From Gnetum montanum (taxonomy: Eukaryota > Streptophyta > Gnetopsida > Gnetales > Gnetaceae): a DNA stretch of 64,000 bases. This document shows positions 36,310 through 45,684 of the stretch, piece after piece. The notes beneath the pieces were generated by a model. It was not told the origin of the DNA, made no database searches, and worked only from the letters and a program-made list of their open reading frames with translations. Numbering within the stretch: position 1 is the stretch's first letter; every line of letters starts with the position of its first letter. Location of the stretch: contig MNCI01006590.1 of assembly GCA_015680685.1 (NCBI GenBank), positions 1 to 64,000 of the forward strand, given 5' to 3'. A program made the translations under genes and the position numbers.

Positions 36310-37230
36310 AAGGGGAACAAACAACCTAGTTGAGAGAGGGACCTCCTTGACGTGTTTACGTAGGTTAAACAGGCTTTAAAACAAGAAAATACAACACTGA
36401 GCCTCTATGACCTGCTTATGACGTCCCGGGAACACCGTGAGGCTATGGTCCGCATACTTACATCCATATCTGTGGATGAAAGCTTGCCAGTGGAGGAGGA
36501 AGCGATACACGCGGTCATGTTTCCTTCCGAAGCTGAGCAACCTAAGCCCACCTCACTGACCTTTCATGACGAGTCCATCAAAGATGATCCTGAGAAAGGT
36601 CAGGTGACAATTGAACCCATGTTCATCACCATTCGGGTTGGTTAATACCGAATCCGGAGGGTGCATGTGGACGACGGCGCAGCTACCAATGTCATTCCTT
36701 ATCCCATCATGGATAGGTTGGGTCTGGTCGACCAGATCAGTCCCACAATGACAGCATGCGTAAAGTCGTTCAATGGAGCAAGGGTTTAGGTCAAAGGGAC
36801 GATGCGTATCGAGTTTGTGGCAGGGAATCAATTCCCAACGAATGCCACATTCTTAGTCGTTGAGGAGATGCCTGGCTTCAAATTGATCCTAGGGAGGTCC
36901 TGGTTAGCCTAGCTGAGGGCGATTTCATCACCGATACATCAGGAAATACACCTACCTTACGCAGGAGGGGAGGTCGTAATACGCGGCAATGAAATCACCT
37001 CCAGGACTGTCAACAACATTGAGGAAGAATGGGGTTCGGAGATAGAAACCTCGGATGATCAGACCAATCTCCCAATCCCTCAAAAAACTGAAACCAATAA
37101 TGACAGTCAAGCCTGGGCCAACCTACCATTTCAGGATGGCGGCGTAGAGGAGTCAGATCGTAAATCCCCCTGCCCTTACGTAACACCCAACATGAAGGCC
37201 ATTAAGAGACAACTGAGGATTGATGGTTGA
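36310..37230 (+). pseudogene. Retroviral-type aspartic protease
   Basis: Same register as the gag C terminus. LYDLLMTSREHREAMVRIL (36400-36460) is the conserved helix before the protease. The active-site strand reads VHVDDGAATNVIPYPIMDRL (usual V-D-x-G-S/A-S), so the catalytic Asp and Gly are kept at about 36670-36680. The flap and second conserved block FKLILGRSWLA, a stop, then LRAISSPIHQEIHLPY complete a normal-looking domain. Stops at 36643, 36787 and 36907 disable it. The frame ends KRQLRIDG at 37230. The RT is not downstream in the same frame: a 5.1-kb stretch containing the antisense gene intervenes. Confidence 0.85.
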
Positions 37231-37240
37231 AGAATGGCAT

Positions 37241-37857
37241 TTACGCACATTATCATGTTTTTTATCAGCTATTGTTGTTTGCATTCAGCAGTCTATTTTT
37301 CATTCAATACATATTTACGCTATAAAAGTTTTCAATTTTTACGCTTGCCATCTCTTTACGCTATTACATTTCTTTTATGTACGCTATTCATGTTGCTTAA
37401 TCACTTTAGCCTAATTACGCAGAATTGTATACTGTCATCATTTACACTTCCTATATTACGCAAATGGCCCGCAACGGCCTTAAACTAGCCAGGGCTCGCA
37501 ATGGCCTTAAACTAGCCAGGGCCCGCAATGGCCTTAAACTAGCTATGGTCCACAACGGCCTTAAACTAATTTCCAGTTTACGCAGACTCCTATGATGGCC
37601 TGCAATGGCCTAAAACTAGTCCCCAGCTTACGCATATGGCCCGCAATGGCCTTAAACTAGCTCTTCCATTCCATCAGCATAACTTAGGCAAAATCCTTAA
37701 CAATTACGCTTACGCTTTGCAGATAAAAACGCAAAAGACAAAACAAAAATAAATAGCATTTAAAATTACCACAAAAAGCTCGTAGCTAGTCTTCCAGTCA
37801 TTAGCATAACCATTGTTGATTCCAATCAATAAAACCATGCGTAAATCACAATTACGC
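37241..37857. promoter_or_regulatory. TTACGC-rich spacer
   Basis: Twelve TTACGC/GCGTAA words in about 620 bp: 37241, 37315, 37339, 37356, 37415, 37456, 37578, 37628, 37704, 37710, 37839 (reverse) and 37852. The same word is clustered in all three LTRs and recurs in the antisense gene, while the AT-rich flanks of the element have hardly any. No ORF of note. A protein-binding motif array is one reading; a compositional habit of this family is another. Confidence 0.55.
37460..37668 (+). repeat. Tandem repeat array 1 (core cgcaatggccttaaactag)
   Basis: Six imperfect copies of a roughly 30-bp unit. The first four are adjacent; the last two are spaced by TTACGC-containing sequence. The core is related to that of the array after integrase (45685-46207). 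Tandem repeats in untranslated parts are a known trait of the Tat/Ogre group. Confidence 0.8.
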
Positions 37858-38165
37858 ATCTCCCATAATGCCACTGTCACCAGTATCTCTTAAGTCCGGC
37901 TCTAGGCCTAATGGATCGTCCTCTAGTGGACCTTCTCTTCTAGGAAGTATTCCTTCATGAGGAATTTCCTCTTAATGAGGTCCTTGCTCTGGCACCGGCT
38001 CCACAAGGGGACACTCTTCATCACTATGCTCCTCTTCCTGCGCTTGCTCCTCAGCTTGCTCATCTTCTCTATCCCCTTCAGGCACCTAGATATAGAAAAC
38101 ATATTAGCAAGATAAAACTTGACAACACAATAGGAAAATTTAGATTTAGCCATGATTAAACTTAC

Positions 38166-39538
38166 TCGCGATGGCCTTGCTTCCGCAGCAAAAGGAAGCT
38201 TTTCTAGGCCAGCCCACAGGCGCTTCATAATTTTCTCCTCAGTTAGGTTCGACCACACATCATCTCCCAAGGCAGCTCCAGCCTTCACCTTCCCTTTCTC
38301 CATGCTAGTCCAGCGAGGCAAGTCAAGGAAGAATGTAGGGACTATAGTCTGGCCCCCAGGGAGAGTCATCTCTCTTTCCGAGGATGCACTTACAGTCACC
38401 TGCTCTTGGAACTTCTCGAAGGCTTCGGATGCTCCAATGACGTCAAGGAAGACTTGCAAGGATTGAGCTTTGATGGCAGAATCGTGACAAAGTTTACGAT
38501 AAGCGATGCTTTCTCGCTTATACAAATGTTTGTGGTCCTTTTCCTTCTGCCCCCACTCTTGCACACTTGCACACTTGCACAGTAATCCCTCCAATCCTGG
38601 CTTTTCTGAGCTAGGAGCTTTATCTACATCCGCTGCTCTACTAATGCTCGACTAGTTTGCACGCTGTTTTTGATGGTGGTCCAATAACGGGAGTAATCAA
38701 TTACAGTAGTACGCCAGTCCTCATCGCCTGTCTCCCGCGCCTGTAGGAACTCGCATCGTCAGGTCTCCGACCTCTTTGGTCAGAGACTCAATCTTCTGCT
38801 TTGACCTCTACAGCCTTTTCCAGAGGTTTTCATTCACGCCCTTACTCTCCCATAAGGAGCGGGTCGAGTGTAACGCACATTTACGCATCTCCTCATAAAT
38901 GTGATGTGGCACGACCGCCCCATCCGATGGAGGCTCCACTGTGTCCAAATCAATGGGCTCCGTTGGGTCCCATCGAAGGCGAGCTCCTAACAGCAAAAAT
39001 TATCATTGTCTATGACACATTACTACTGTATAACAAAATAAACATTTTATAGCTACAACGTACCAGCTTCAGGATCGACGCGCTCGAGGCGCTCGATCAT
39101 ATCACTGACAACGCCTTCCATGAAGGCGAACTTGTCAGGAAAGTCTCTCCACGCTCTGCTCACAGCAACGGATGTGGACGCATCCTCTTCTCCTGTAGCG
39201 TAGTCAAGTTAGAAGCTCTAATTATTAACAGAATTCTACAAAATTTCTAACATGCTCATTACCTCTACCAGTAATAGTGGCGGCCCTGTCAATATCTTCT
39301 GTCTCCTTCCCCCCTTCACGCACAAGGGTCTGTGCGTCACTTGCCCCTCCAGCTGGGGCCTCCTCATGCACATGAGTCTGTGCGGCGCTTGTCTCAACAG
39401 CTGGGGCCTCCTCACGTACAAGGGTCTGTGCGTGGCTCACCTTAACAGCTAGGGCCTCTTTTTCTAAAACTGGGGTCCCTTCCCCACGACTTAGAATCAC
39501 TGCCCCTGTTTCAGGGGTCAGCTGCTCCATAATTTTCA
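38166..39538 (-). other. Exons 5-7 of the antisense gene: Ala/Glu repeats and coiled coil
   Basis: Exon 5 holds three 20-residue-scale repeats of the type AQTLVREEAPAVETS, encoded by about 60-bp DNA repeats at 39320-39445. Exon 7 is long and charged (KQKIESLTKEVGDLTM, then EWGQKEKDHKHLYKRES and EAFEKFQEQVTVSAS), consistent with a coiled coil. It has a stop at 38808, a shift near 38745 and a return shift near 38575, where the 10-mer cttgcacact is duplicated. It ends LWAGLEKLPFAAEARPSR at the GTAAGT donor. Confidence 0.6.
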
Positions 39539-39630
39539 CTGGTCATATCACAGTACATTTCATATATCATTCAAAATATTCTAAGTAAACATTGCGTAAT
39601 ACAGCTTTCAATACATTTCTTCATACTTAC

Positions 39631-40680
39631 CAGGCGGAGGCTTACTCTGCTGAACTCTGACCTCCACAGCTCGGCCTGCGCCACTCCCAGGCTCTGCAGA
39701 GACCTCGCTTATATGAAGCCTTTTACGCTGAGCTGCAGGTTCTACAATTTCCACCACCAAACGTTTCCCTCGTGAGGCATCGCCAGTGTAGGTAGGCATT
39801 ATCCCGCCTACACTGTCGGAGCCTCGCAATCGAGACGCCGCCAAACCCTTGGTCGTTATCGACAGAGACTCCCCAATCCCTTCCAGAGGATCCTACCCAC
39901 GGGTAGTGCTGAGGATATGTGTAATCCAAGGTTTGGATAGCTGGTCTCGGTCTTGTTGCACCCAGACCCCATTCCTTTGGACGACCAAAAACTCAGCAAA
40001 ACGCCGAAGGCAAGCTATGAAGAAGGCGTAATGCACATTGAAACGAGACTCGAGCTTCTTGCGAAGCCTGATCATCTCAGTGCGTAGTCCCGCAGCAAAA
40101 TAGCTTGCCCAATTGAACTGGGTCCCTTCTTCCAGAACCTCCCGCATAATACGGGTCTGCTCTATGGAAAAGAACTTCCCTTGCGAGAGCGTTCTGGGGA
40201 AAGTCTGAGCCCGGAAAAGGGGATAAACTGTCTTGGCGATTCCTAGTTTGATTCTTTCACAAGGAATCCCTTTAGGCTCCTTCTTGACACTTACCCACTC
40301 CTCCAGCCACTTCTGATAGTTGAGACTCCTCTTCGCCTTCTAGTCTATGGGAAGGCCATCAGAGGGGACGCTAAAAAGGTCCTTAAAGAGCTGAGCGTCA
40401 ATGTCAAAACTTACACGCACGTTATGCACACGTGTGCAAAAACGCTCTGCCTTTTCGCTAAAGGAGTTGACCAAGGTTAGGATTTCACTGGCGGGGACGT
40501 TAGGAGTTGCAGCTAAAAATAAATGCATTAGCCTCGCTTCTCGGATCTTGGTGACCACCACAACCGGGGCCACCGCGTGGCCAAGCCAGCATTGTGCATC
40601 CTTGATGTCGCCGTAGCGGAAAAGGATGGTATTTGCCTCGCGGCCGGAAATTGTAGGGGTAATCTCCCGGGATTCCCTAA
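39631..40680 (-). other. Exon 4 of the antisense gene: large domain of uncertain family
   Basis: 350 codons in one register, with only two stops (40340, 39893). RYGDIKDAQCWLGHAV, ILTLVNSFSEKAERF and VRVSFDIDAQLFKDLFSVP resemble the layout of the plant mobile-domain/Transposase_32-type proteins (F-Y-x-N...V-R-G-x-x-V-x-F...I-x-x-x-L-G-L-P), which are also found in plant retroelements. FNWASYFAAGLRTEMIRLRK and VHYAFFIACLRRFAEF follow. The similarity is weak, so the family name is only a suggestion. The C-terminal part (EIVEPAAQRKRLHISEV) looks disordered with a basic patch. Confidence 0.45.
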
Positions 40681-40778
40681 CTGAACAACATAAGACACAG
40701 GTCAGACTAAAATACTATTACGCAGCGTTCACAATTCACAACTACACCACACAACAATAGAATACGCAGTAGTTTTAC

Positions 40779-41623
40779 CAGGTCCAAATGGCAAAGGAAA
40801 TGGAGGAAGGTTCCTCTGCACGTCCTCAACGGTAAGGGGCGGATCCAAGGTCCAGTCATCATGTAGCCACCTGAGATTCTGGCAATTCTCAAAAGCATCA
40901 GCATAGCGGGTGGGGTACTCATGAATGTCGAAGCCGATCTGCCCCATCACACCGGCACGTACGTTGCTAGTTGAGGTAAACACCTTTATTGCCGTTTCGG
41001 TCCATGACAAAGTATCACCATCTCCTACTAACCTGTTCTCATGAATAAAAAACCTATACCATACCACATAGATTTATCTTGCGCTTTACAAAACATAGGC
41101 AATAGACATGTAATGACAATATAGCCAACAAAATTGCTTACCCACCTGAGTAGTACACTGTGCCTGGTGGGTTCTGGAAGTAGGTCGAGATATGGTGAGA
41201 CACGAATAGAGTGTTATATGCGTGGTAGCAACTAAACTGGGCCATTTCCCAGATCCAACTTAAGCACCTCAAACCTTGGGCGCTAAGTTCTCGGTCCTCG
41301 AGACGACCAGTATCAATGGCTCCGTCTGTCAAGAAAGCCAGGATCCCCTACACGGAACCCACTAACAGGTGCTCCAAAATGGCACCAGCAATATCGCCCG
41401 AAAAATTAGACCATATAATAACGCTATAGTTACGCAGTAAGAACTGCAGAAACTCCAGCACACCCTTTCGAAACCATATGGCCTTCCCATGCAACCGAGT
41501 TTGTGGGGGAGGGACATTAGGCACGATCGGGTTTATGCAGCACAAAACCCCAACGATGTCTAACACGATTAAGACAGGCTTCAGCATAATACTGTACAGA
41601 AAACGCAATACACAGATCAACAT
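40779..41623 (-). other. Exons 2-3 of the antisense gene: FCP1/NIF-like (HAD-fold) domain
   Basis: Residues about 32-283. KPVLIVLDIVGVLC (Asp at residue 53) matches HAD motif I of plant FCP1-like phosphatases (K-x-L-x-x-L-D-x-N-G-x-L). WFRKGVLEFLQFLLRNYSVI followed by IWSNFSGDIAGAI matches the R-P-x-x-x-E-F-L...V-x-x-W-S-S block. YNTLFVSHHISTYFQNPPGT matches the N-T-L-L-x-D-D-S-P-Y-K-x-x-x-N-P-P block, and the residues after the splice (FFIHENRLVGDGDTLSW) sit where the family has N-S-L-G-x-G-G-D-L. The second acidic residue of motif I is Val and the late Asp-Asp pair is Ser-His, so catalysis is not expected. The order and spacing of four blocks are the evidence; no search was run. Confidence 0.6.
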
Positions 41624-42133
41624 CTAGATTCACATTTGCATGTTTAAATATAGAAAACCTACGAATTATGCTTAGTTATCCATGCCGAAATCGTCAAAAC
41701 CCTTGCAATAGCGCAAGGTTTGTCCCTGACAACGACGATAGACGCAATCCCCTTTAAACCCTCGTCTTAACGCGAGGTCCATAGTCTAAAACCCTCATTT
41801 ACGCAAACGACGCTACAACAATAAACACTGCTAGAATAACACAAATACGCAAGCAACGGCCTACCGGTTCAAGGGCGTAGGGTCCCTTACTTCGACCACT
41901 GCCTGCAAAGCGCGCTGTAGATTCTCTTGCACCTCGTCGATCTTGGCTAATTTTGTGTTCTTCCTTTTTGCTTTAGGCGCCATTTTCACAGCTTCAAAAC
42001 CTTCATAGTTTCACACGCTCACGTCTTTGCAAATTACACGTTCCCACCTTCCGCTCCTCTTTCTCTTGCTTCGTAACAGTTAGGAATTTGAATTCACGAC
42101 AGCCAGCAGCCCGTTCTCACCGAAAACTACTTA

Positions 42134-42140
42134 CTTATAG
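42134..42140 (-). promoter_or_regulatory. TATA-like box for the antisense gene
   Basis: CTATAAG on the minus strand, about 150 nt upstream of the ATG at 41983. It leaves room for a transcription start near 42105 and a 5' UTR of about 120 nt. Nothing else in 41984-42383 looks better. Weak on its own. Confidence 0.35.
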
Positions 42141-42390
42141 GCGAAAATCACCGACTTGATATCCGATTTCAAAGGGACTTTCCTAAAACGGAACCCAAAA
42201 ATCAAGGTATTAATGCGGCAAATATCGCATGCGCCACTGTCCGAAATGACGTTAAACTACCACATCTTATCGCCTCGTAATCAGGTAGCATTGATTACAG
42301 CCTAATTCGCAATATTCAAAATTCAGTTAGCTTTCCACGATTCGACAACACCACGTCATGCTTTCTCCTAATCACTTGCGCATTTGGCGA

Positions 42391-42398
42391 TTTTGCAG
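42391..42398 (+). promoter_or_regulatory. Candidate 3' splice site before the RT frame
   Basis: TTTTGCAG followed by G. The RT register is open from 42384 but has no ATG before 42411, which is what a spliced pol reading would look like. Ogre elements are known to have an intron between protease and RT. The matching donor near 37180-37230 is not clear. Confidence 0.4.
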
Positions 42399-43761
42399 GA
42401 TGGTTGGCAAATGGACACAACATTTTCAGCACCCTTAACTTTGACAAGCCCATACGGGAGAGTAGTTAGGCAATTTGACCTGACGCTAGTAGAAATTAAC
42501 CCTCCCTTTGACAATGTAACCATAACCACGTCGAAAACGTCCCCAGAATTGCCAGAACAGTTGACACGCACACTAGACCTGGAGGCTGGAGACATCACCG
42601 AAGACCCCCTCAATGAGGTTTCTATCGTTACGCATAAGGGTGAAGCCAAAACGCTTAAGGTTAGTTCTTTACTAGACCAGAAAATGCACGATTCTATAAA
42701 ACAGGTCCTTCAAGACAACATTACGATATTTGCGTGGTCATACGAGAATATGCCGGGACTAGATCCCAGGTTAATTCAGCATAACATAATCTTAGACCCG
42801 CAGATTAAAGCAATTAGGCAAAAGGTACAAAAAATCAAGCCAGAGATCGCGCTAGCTGTGCATGATGAGATCACCAAATTGTATCAGGCTGGTTTCATCT
42901 GCGCGGTCGATTACTCGGATTGGGTATCTAACATTGTAGTTGTCCCAAAAAAGACCAGAAGCATACGCATCTACATAGACTTCCGAGATCTAAACAAGGC
43001 CACAATCAAAGATAACTTCCCACTACCGAGTATCGACCAACTAGTCGATACGACAGCTGGGCATGCGCTTTTGTCCTTCATGGATGGCTTTTCGGTCTAT
43101 AACCAGATTCGCATCAACCCAGAACATCAATTGACCACGACATTCATGATGCCCTGGGGCACCTTTTGCTACACCATGATGCCTTTTGGTCTAAAAAACG
43201 TCGGAGCAACGTATCAACGAGCCATGACATACATCTTTAGCGATTACCTCTTAGGGAGACTAAATGACTATGTTGAAAATATAGCTGTTAAGTCTTTAAA
43301 GTCAGAAGATCATTCAGAAGACCTGGAGTTAGTCCTCAAAAGATGCTCCAAATATGATCTCCGACTTAACCCAAAGAAATGTGTATTCGGGGTCAAAACC
43401 AGACGCATGTTGGGGTTTGTGGTGTCTAAAACCGGCATACGAGTTGACCCTGATAAGGTCAAAGCCATTGTCGAATTAATACCTCCTAGAGACCTCAAGC
43501 AATTACGCGGGTTACAAGGACGATTACAGTTTATACGCCGGTTCATCTTGAGATTAACCGACAAGTTACACCCTATGCAACATTTGCTTAAAAAGGGGGT
43601 TAATTTCGAATGGACGGACGATTGCCAGCGTGTGTTTAACAGCCTAAAATAGGAACTTCAACACTTACCAACAGTTTTCCCACCACAAAGGGACCTACCA
43701 TTTTACATTTACCTCGCAACTTCGGACGTAGCGTTAGCAGCATTACTTTGTCAAAGGAGGG
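42399..43761 (+). pseudogene. Reverse transcriptase of the 20-kb gypsy element
   Basis: Open to the stop at 43650. The N-terminal linker is DNITIFAWSYENMPGLDP. RT follows: YQAGFICAVDYSDWVSNIVV, IRIYIDFRDLNKATIKDNFP, ALLSFMDGFSVYNQIRI (motif A Asp kept), WGTFCYTMMPFGLKNVGATY. The active-site strand reads NDYVENIAVKS where the family has YVDDIVVKS, so both motif-C aspartates are gone (Glu-Asn, 43269-43280). LRLNPKKCVFGVKT and LRGLQGRLQFIRRFI mark the thumb and connection. After the stop, PFYIYLATSDVALAALLCQ begins RNase H and runs into the assembly gap at 43762. Good length and sequence otherwise; inactive as read. Confidence 0.92.
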
Positions 43762-44287
43762 NNNNNNNNNNNNNNNNNNNNNNNNNNNNNNNNNNNNNNN
43801 NNNNNNNNNNNNNNNNNNNNNNNNNNNNNNNNNNNNNNNNNNNNNNNNNNNNNNNNNNNNNNNNNNNNNNNNNNNNNNNNNNNNNNNNNNNNNNNNNNNN
43901 NNNNNNNNNNNNNNNNNNNNNNNNNNNNNNNNNNNNNNNNNNNNNNNNNNNNNNNNNNNNNNNNNNNNNNNNNNNNNNNNNNNNNNNNNNNNNNNNNNNN
44001 NNNNNNNNNNNNNNNNNNNNNNNNNNNNNNNNNNNNNNNNNNNNNNNNNNNNNNNNNNNNNNNNNNNNNNNNNNNNNNNNNNNNNNNNNNNNNNNNNNNN
44101 NNNNNNNNNNNNNNNNNNNNNNNNNNNNNNNNNNNNNNNNNNNNNNNNNNNNNNNNNNNNNNNNNNNNNNNNNNNNNNNNNNNNNNNNNNNNNNNNNNNN
44201 NNNNNNNNNNNNNNNNNNNNNNNNNNNNNNNNNNNNNNNNNNNNNNNNNNNNNNNNNNNNNNNNNNNNNNNNNNNNNNNNNNNNNNN
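43762..44287. other. Assembly gap (526 N)
   Basis: Run of N. It hides most of RNase H and, if this is a Tat-group element, any second RNase H. The true length may differ from the number of N. Confidence 0.98.
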
Positions 44288-45656
44288 TAATAACAGATTG
44301 TACAGGTCCTATCATTCAGGCGGTGCACATATCTTCTCTTCTCGAAGAAAGCACGCTAGAATGGTACGACAATATTAAAACTTACCTCCTACAAGGCGAG
44401 CTACCGCATGAATTGACACGCATGCAAAAAGATGCAATCCGCAAGCGAGCTAGGCAGTACGTAATCATAGGAGACAGTACTCTCTATAGACGCTCTTTCG
44501 ATGGCGTGCTGCTTACCTACGTTAATAAAGATCAAGCACAACATATCATTGGCGAGGTTCACGAGGGATTATGCGGAGGACACGTAGCACCATGAGTTAT
44601 GGCTTCAAAAATTCACCGCTTAGGGTACTACTCGCCACGCATGGAAAAAGATTGCCTGACAAAGGTTAAAACTTGTGACACGTGTTAGCGTCATGCAAAC
44701 CTTATACACGTATCACCTACAGAGTTACATACAACTCAGATAACATGGCCATTTCAACGATGGGGACTAGACATCATAGGTCCCATCACACCAAAATTTT
44801 CCACAGATCATAGCTTCATAATCACCGCTACTGAGTATTTTACGAAGTGNTTTCCACAAGTCATAGCTTCATAATCACCGCTACTGAGTATTTTACGAAG
44901 TGGGTGGAAGCTGTTCCTCTACGGAAGATCAAATCTCAACAGATTTGTCATTTTATCCTAGACAATATAGTAACCAGATTTGGTCTCCCGATGACTATCG
45001 TGACCGATAATGGGCCACAGTTTAGTAGTACAAAAACCAAATCCTTCTATGATAACCTTGGTATTAGACAATCTTTTTCCTCGCCCTACTACCCGCAAGC
45101 GAATGGTCAAGCTGAAGCAACAAACAAAGTCATCATCAATCTGCTCAAGAAAATGCTCGACAGCAACAAGAGACGGTGGCACGAAAAAATCCTCTATGTG
45201 CTATGGGCGTATCGTACTACATGTAGGATGGCTATAGACAGTACGCCCTATACCCTAGTCTACGGATCTGAAGCAGTGCTGCCCCTCGAGTTGCAAATTC
45301 CTTCTCTGAGAATGGTCCTCTCCATGATTATAAATGAGGCTCAACACACCGAGTCTCGGATCATGGATTTAGATTCAGTAGAGGAGAAGCGAATACAGAT
45401 GCTTGATACAATCGAAAAGTATCAAGACAAGCAGAGGCAAAAGCATCGTCACAATCTTCAGCAGCGTCCAATCAAGAAAGGAGATTTAGTTCTCAAGGCC
45501 ATTCGCGAACCAGTAGGCAAATTCTCTACAAACTGGGAGGGCCCTTTCTTGGTGACTGATGCGTATAGCAACGGAGCATTCAAATTAGCGGATGTCGACG
45601 GCAACAAGTTACCAAACCCTGTCAATCATGTATATCTGAAACGGTACTACATATAG
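44288..45656 (+). pseudogene. Integrase of the 20-kb gypsy element
   Basis: 44323-44595 holds the pre-finger region (YVIIGDSTLYRRSFDGVLL) and the start of the zinc finger (HEGLCGGHVAP), then a stop, and KVKTCDTC with the two Cys. The core starts QRWGLDIIGPITPKF and is interrupted by a 52-bp duplication around an N at 44850. The second copy continues ITATEYFTKWVEAVPL (first catalytic Asp replaced by Glu), MTIVTDNGPQF (Asp), QANGQAEATNKVI (Glu), LWAYRTTCRMAIDSTPYTLV and the C-terminal GDLVLKAIREPVGKFSTNWE through NHVYLKRYYI. The stop is at 45654. Apart from the artefact and one stop it is nearly intact. Confidence 0.92.
44798..44902. other. 52-bp duplication around a single N (join artefact)
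   Basis: 44798-44849 and 44851-44902 are the same 52 bases apart from a 2-base difference (cagatca/caagtca), separated by one N. This breaks the integrase frame and looks like two overlapping contigs joined without merging. Confidence 0.85.
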
Positions 45657-45684
45657 TTGCATCTCCAGTGTGAATATCAGGTAT

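Larger units (their letters stand above)
37972..41983 (-). pseudogene. Antisense eight-exon gene between protease and RT
   Basis: Exons (minus strand): 41983-41891, 41623-41142, 41053-40779, 40680-39631, 39538-39263, 39192-39064, 38986-38166, 38085-37972. All seven introns (70-267 bp) have GT and AG ends. The donors are GTAAGG, GTAAGC, GTAAAA, GTAAGT, GTAATG, GTACGT and GTAAGT. Exon phases match at every junction and lengths sum to 3240 nt, about 1079 codons. The start MAPKAKRKNTKLAK is basic; the end is acidic (EQAQEEEHSDEECP). In this copy there are stops at 41348, 40340, 39893 and 38808, and two compensating shifts in exon 7. It is divergent from RT, with a TATA-like box at 42134-42140. 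Antisense extra ORFs are known in the Tat group, but this size, intron number and position (protease-RT interval) are unusual. I infer a host-derived or long-adopted gene; function unknown. Confidence 0.8.

Noticed and set aside
37460-37668. Array 1 as a CRISPR array
   Set aside because: Units are imperfect and directly adjacent without unique spacers, in a plant nuclear retroelement.
38152-38466. Plus-strand 104-codon ORF opposite exon 7 of the antisense gene
   Set aside because: The exon structure and phase evidence lie on the minus strand. The plus-strand frame has no motif.
43636-44328. Long open frames across the N run
   Set aside because: They are open only because N codons are not stops. 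No coding claim can be made.
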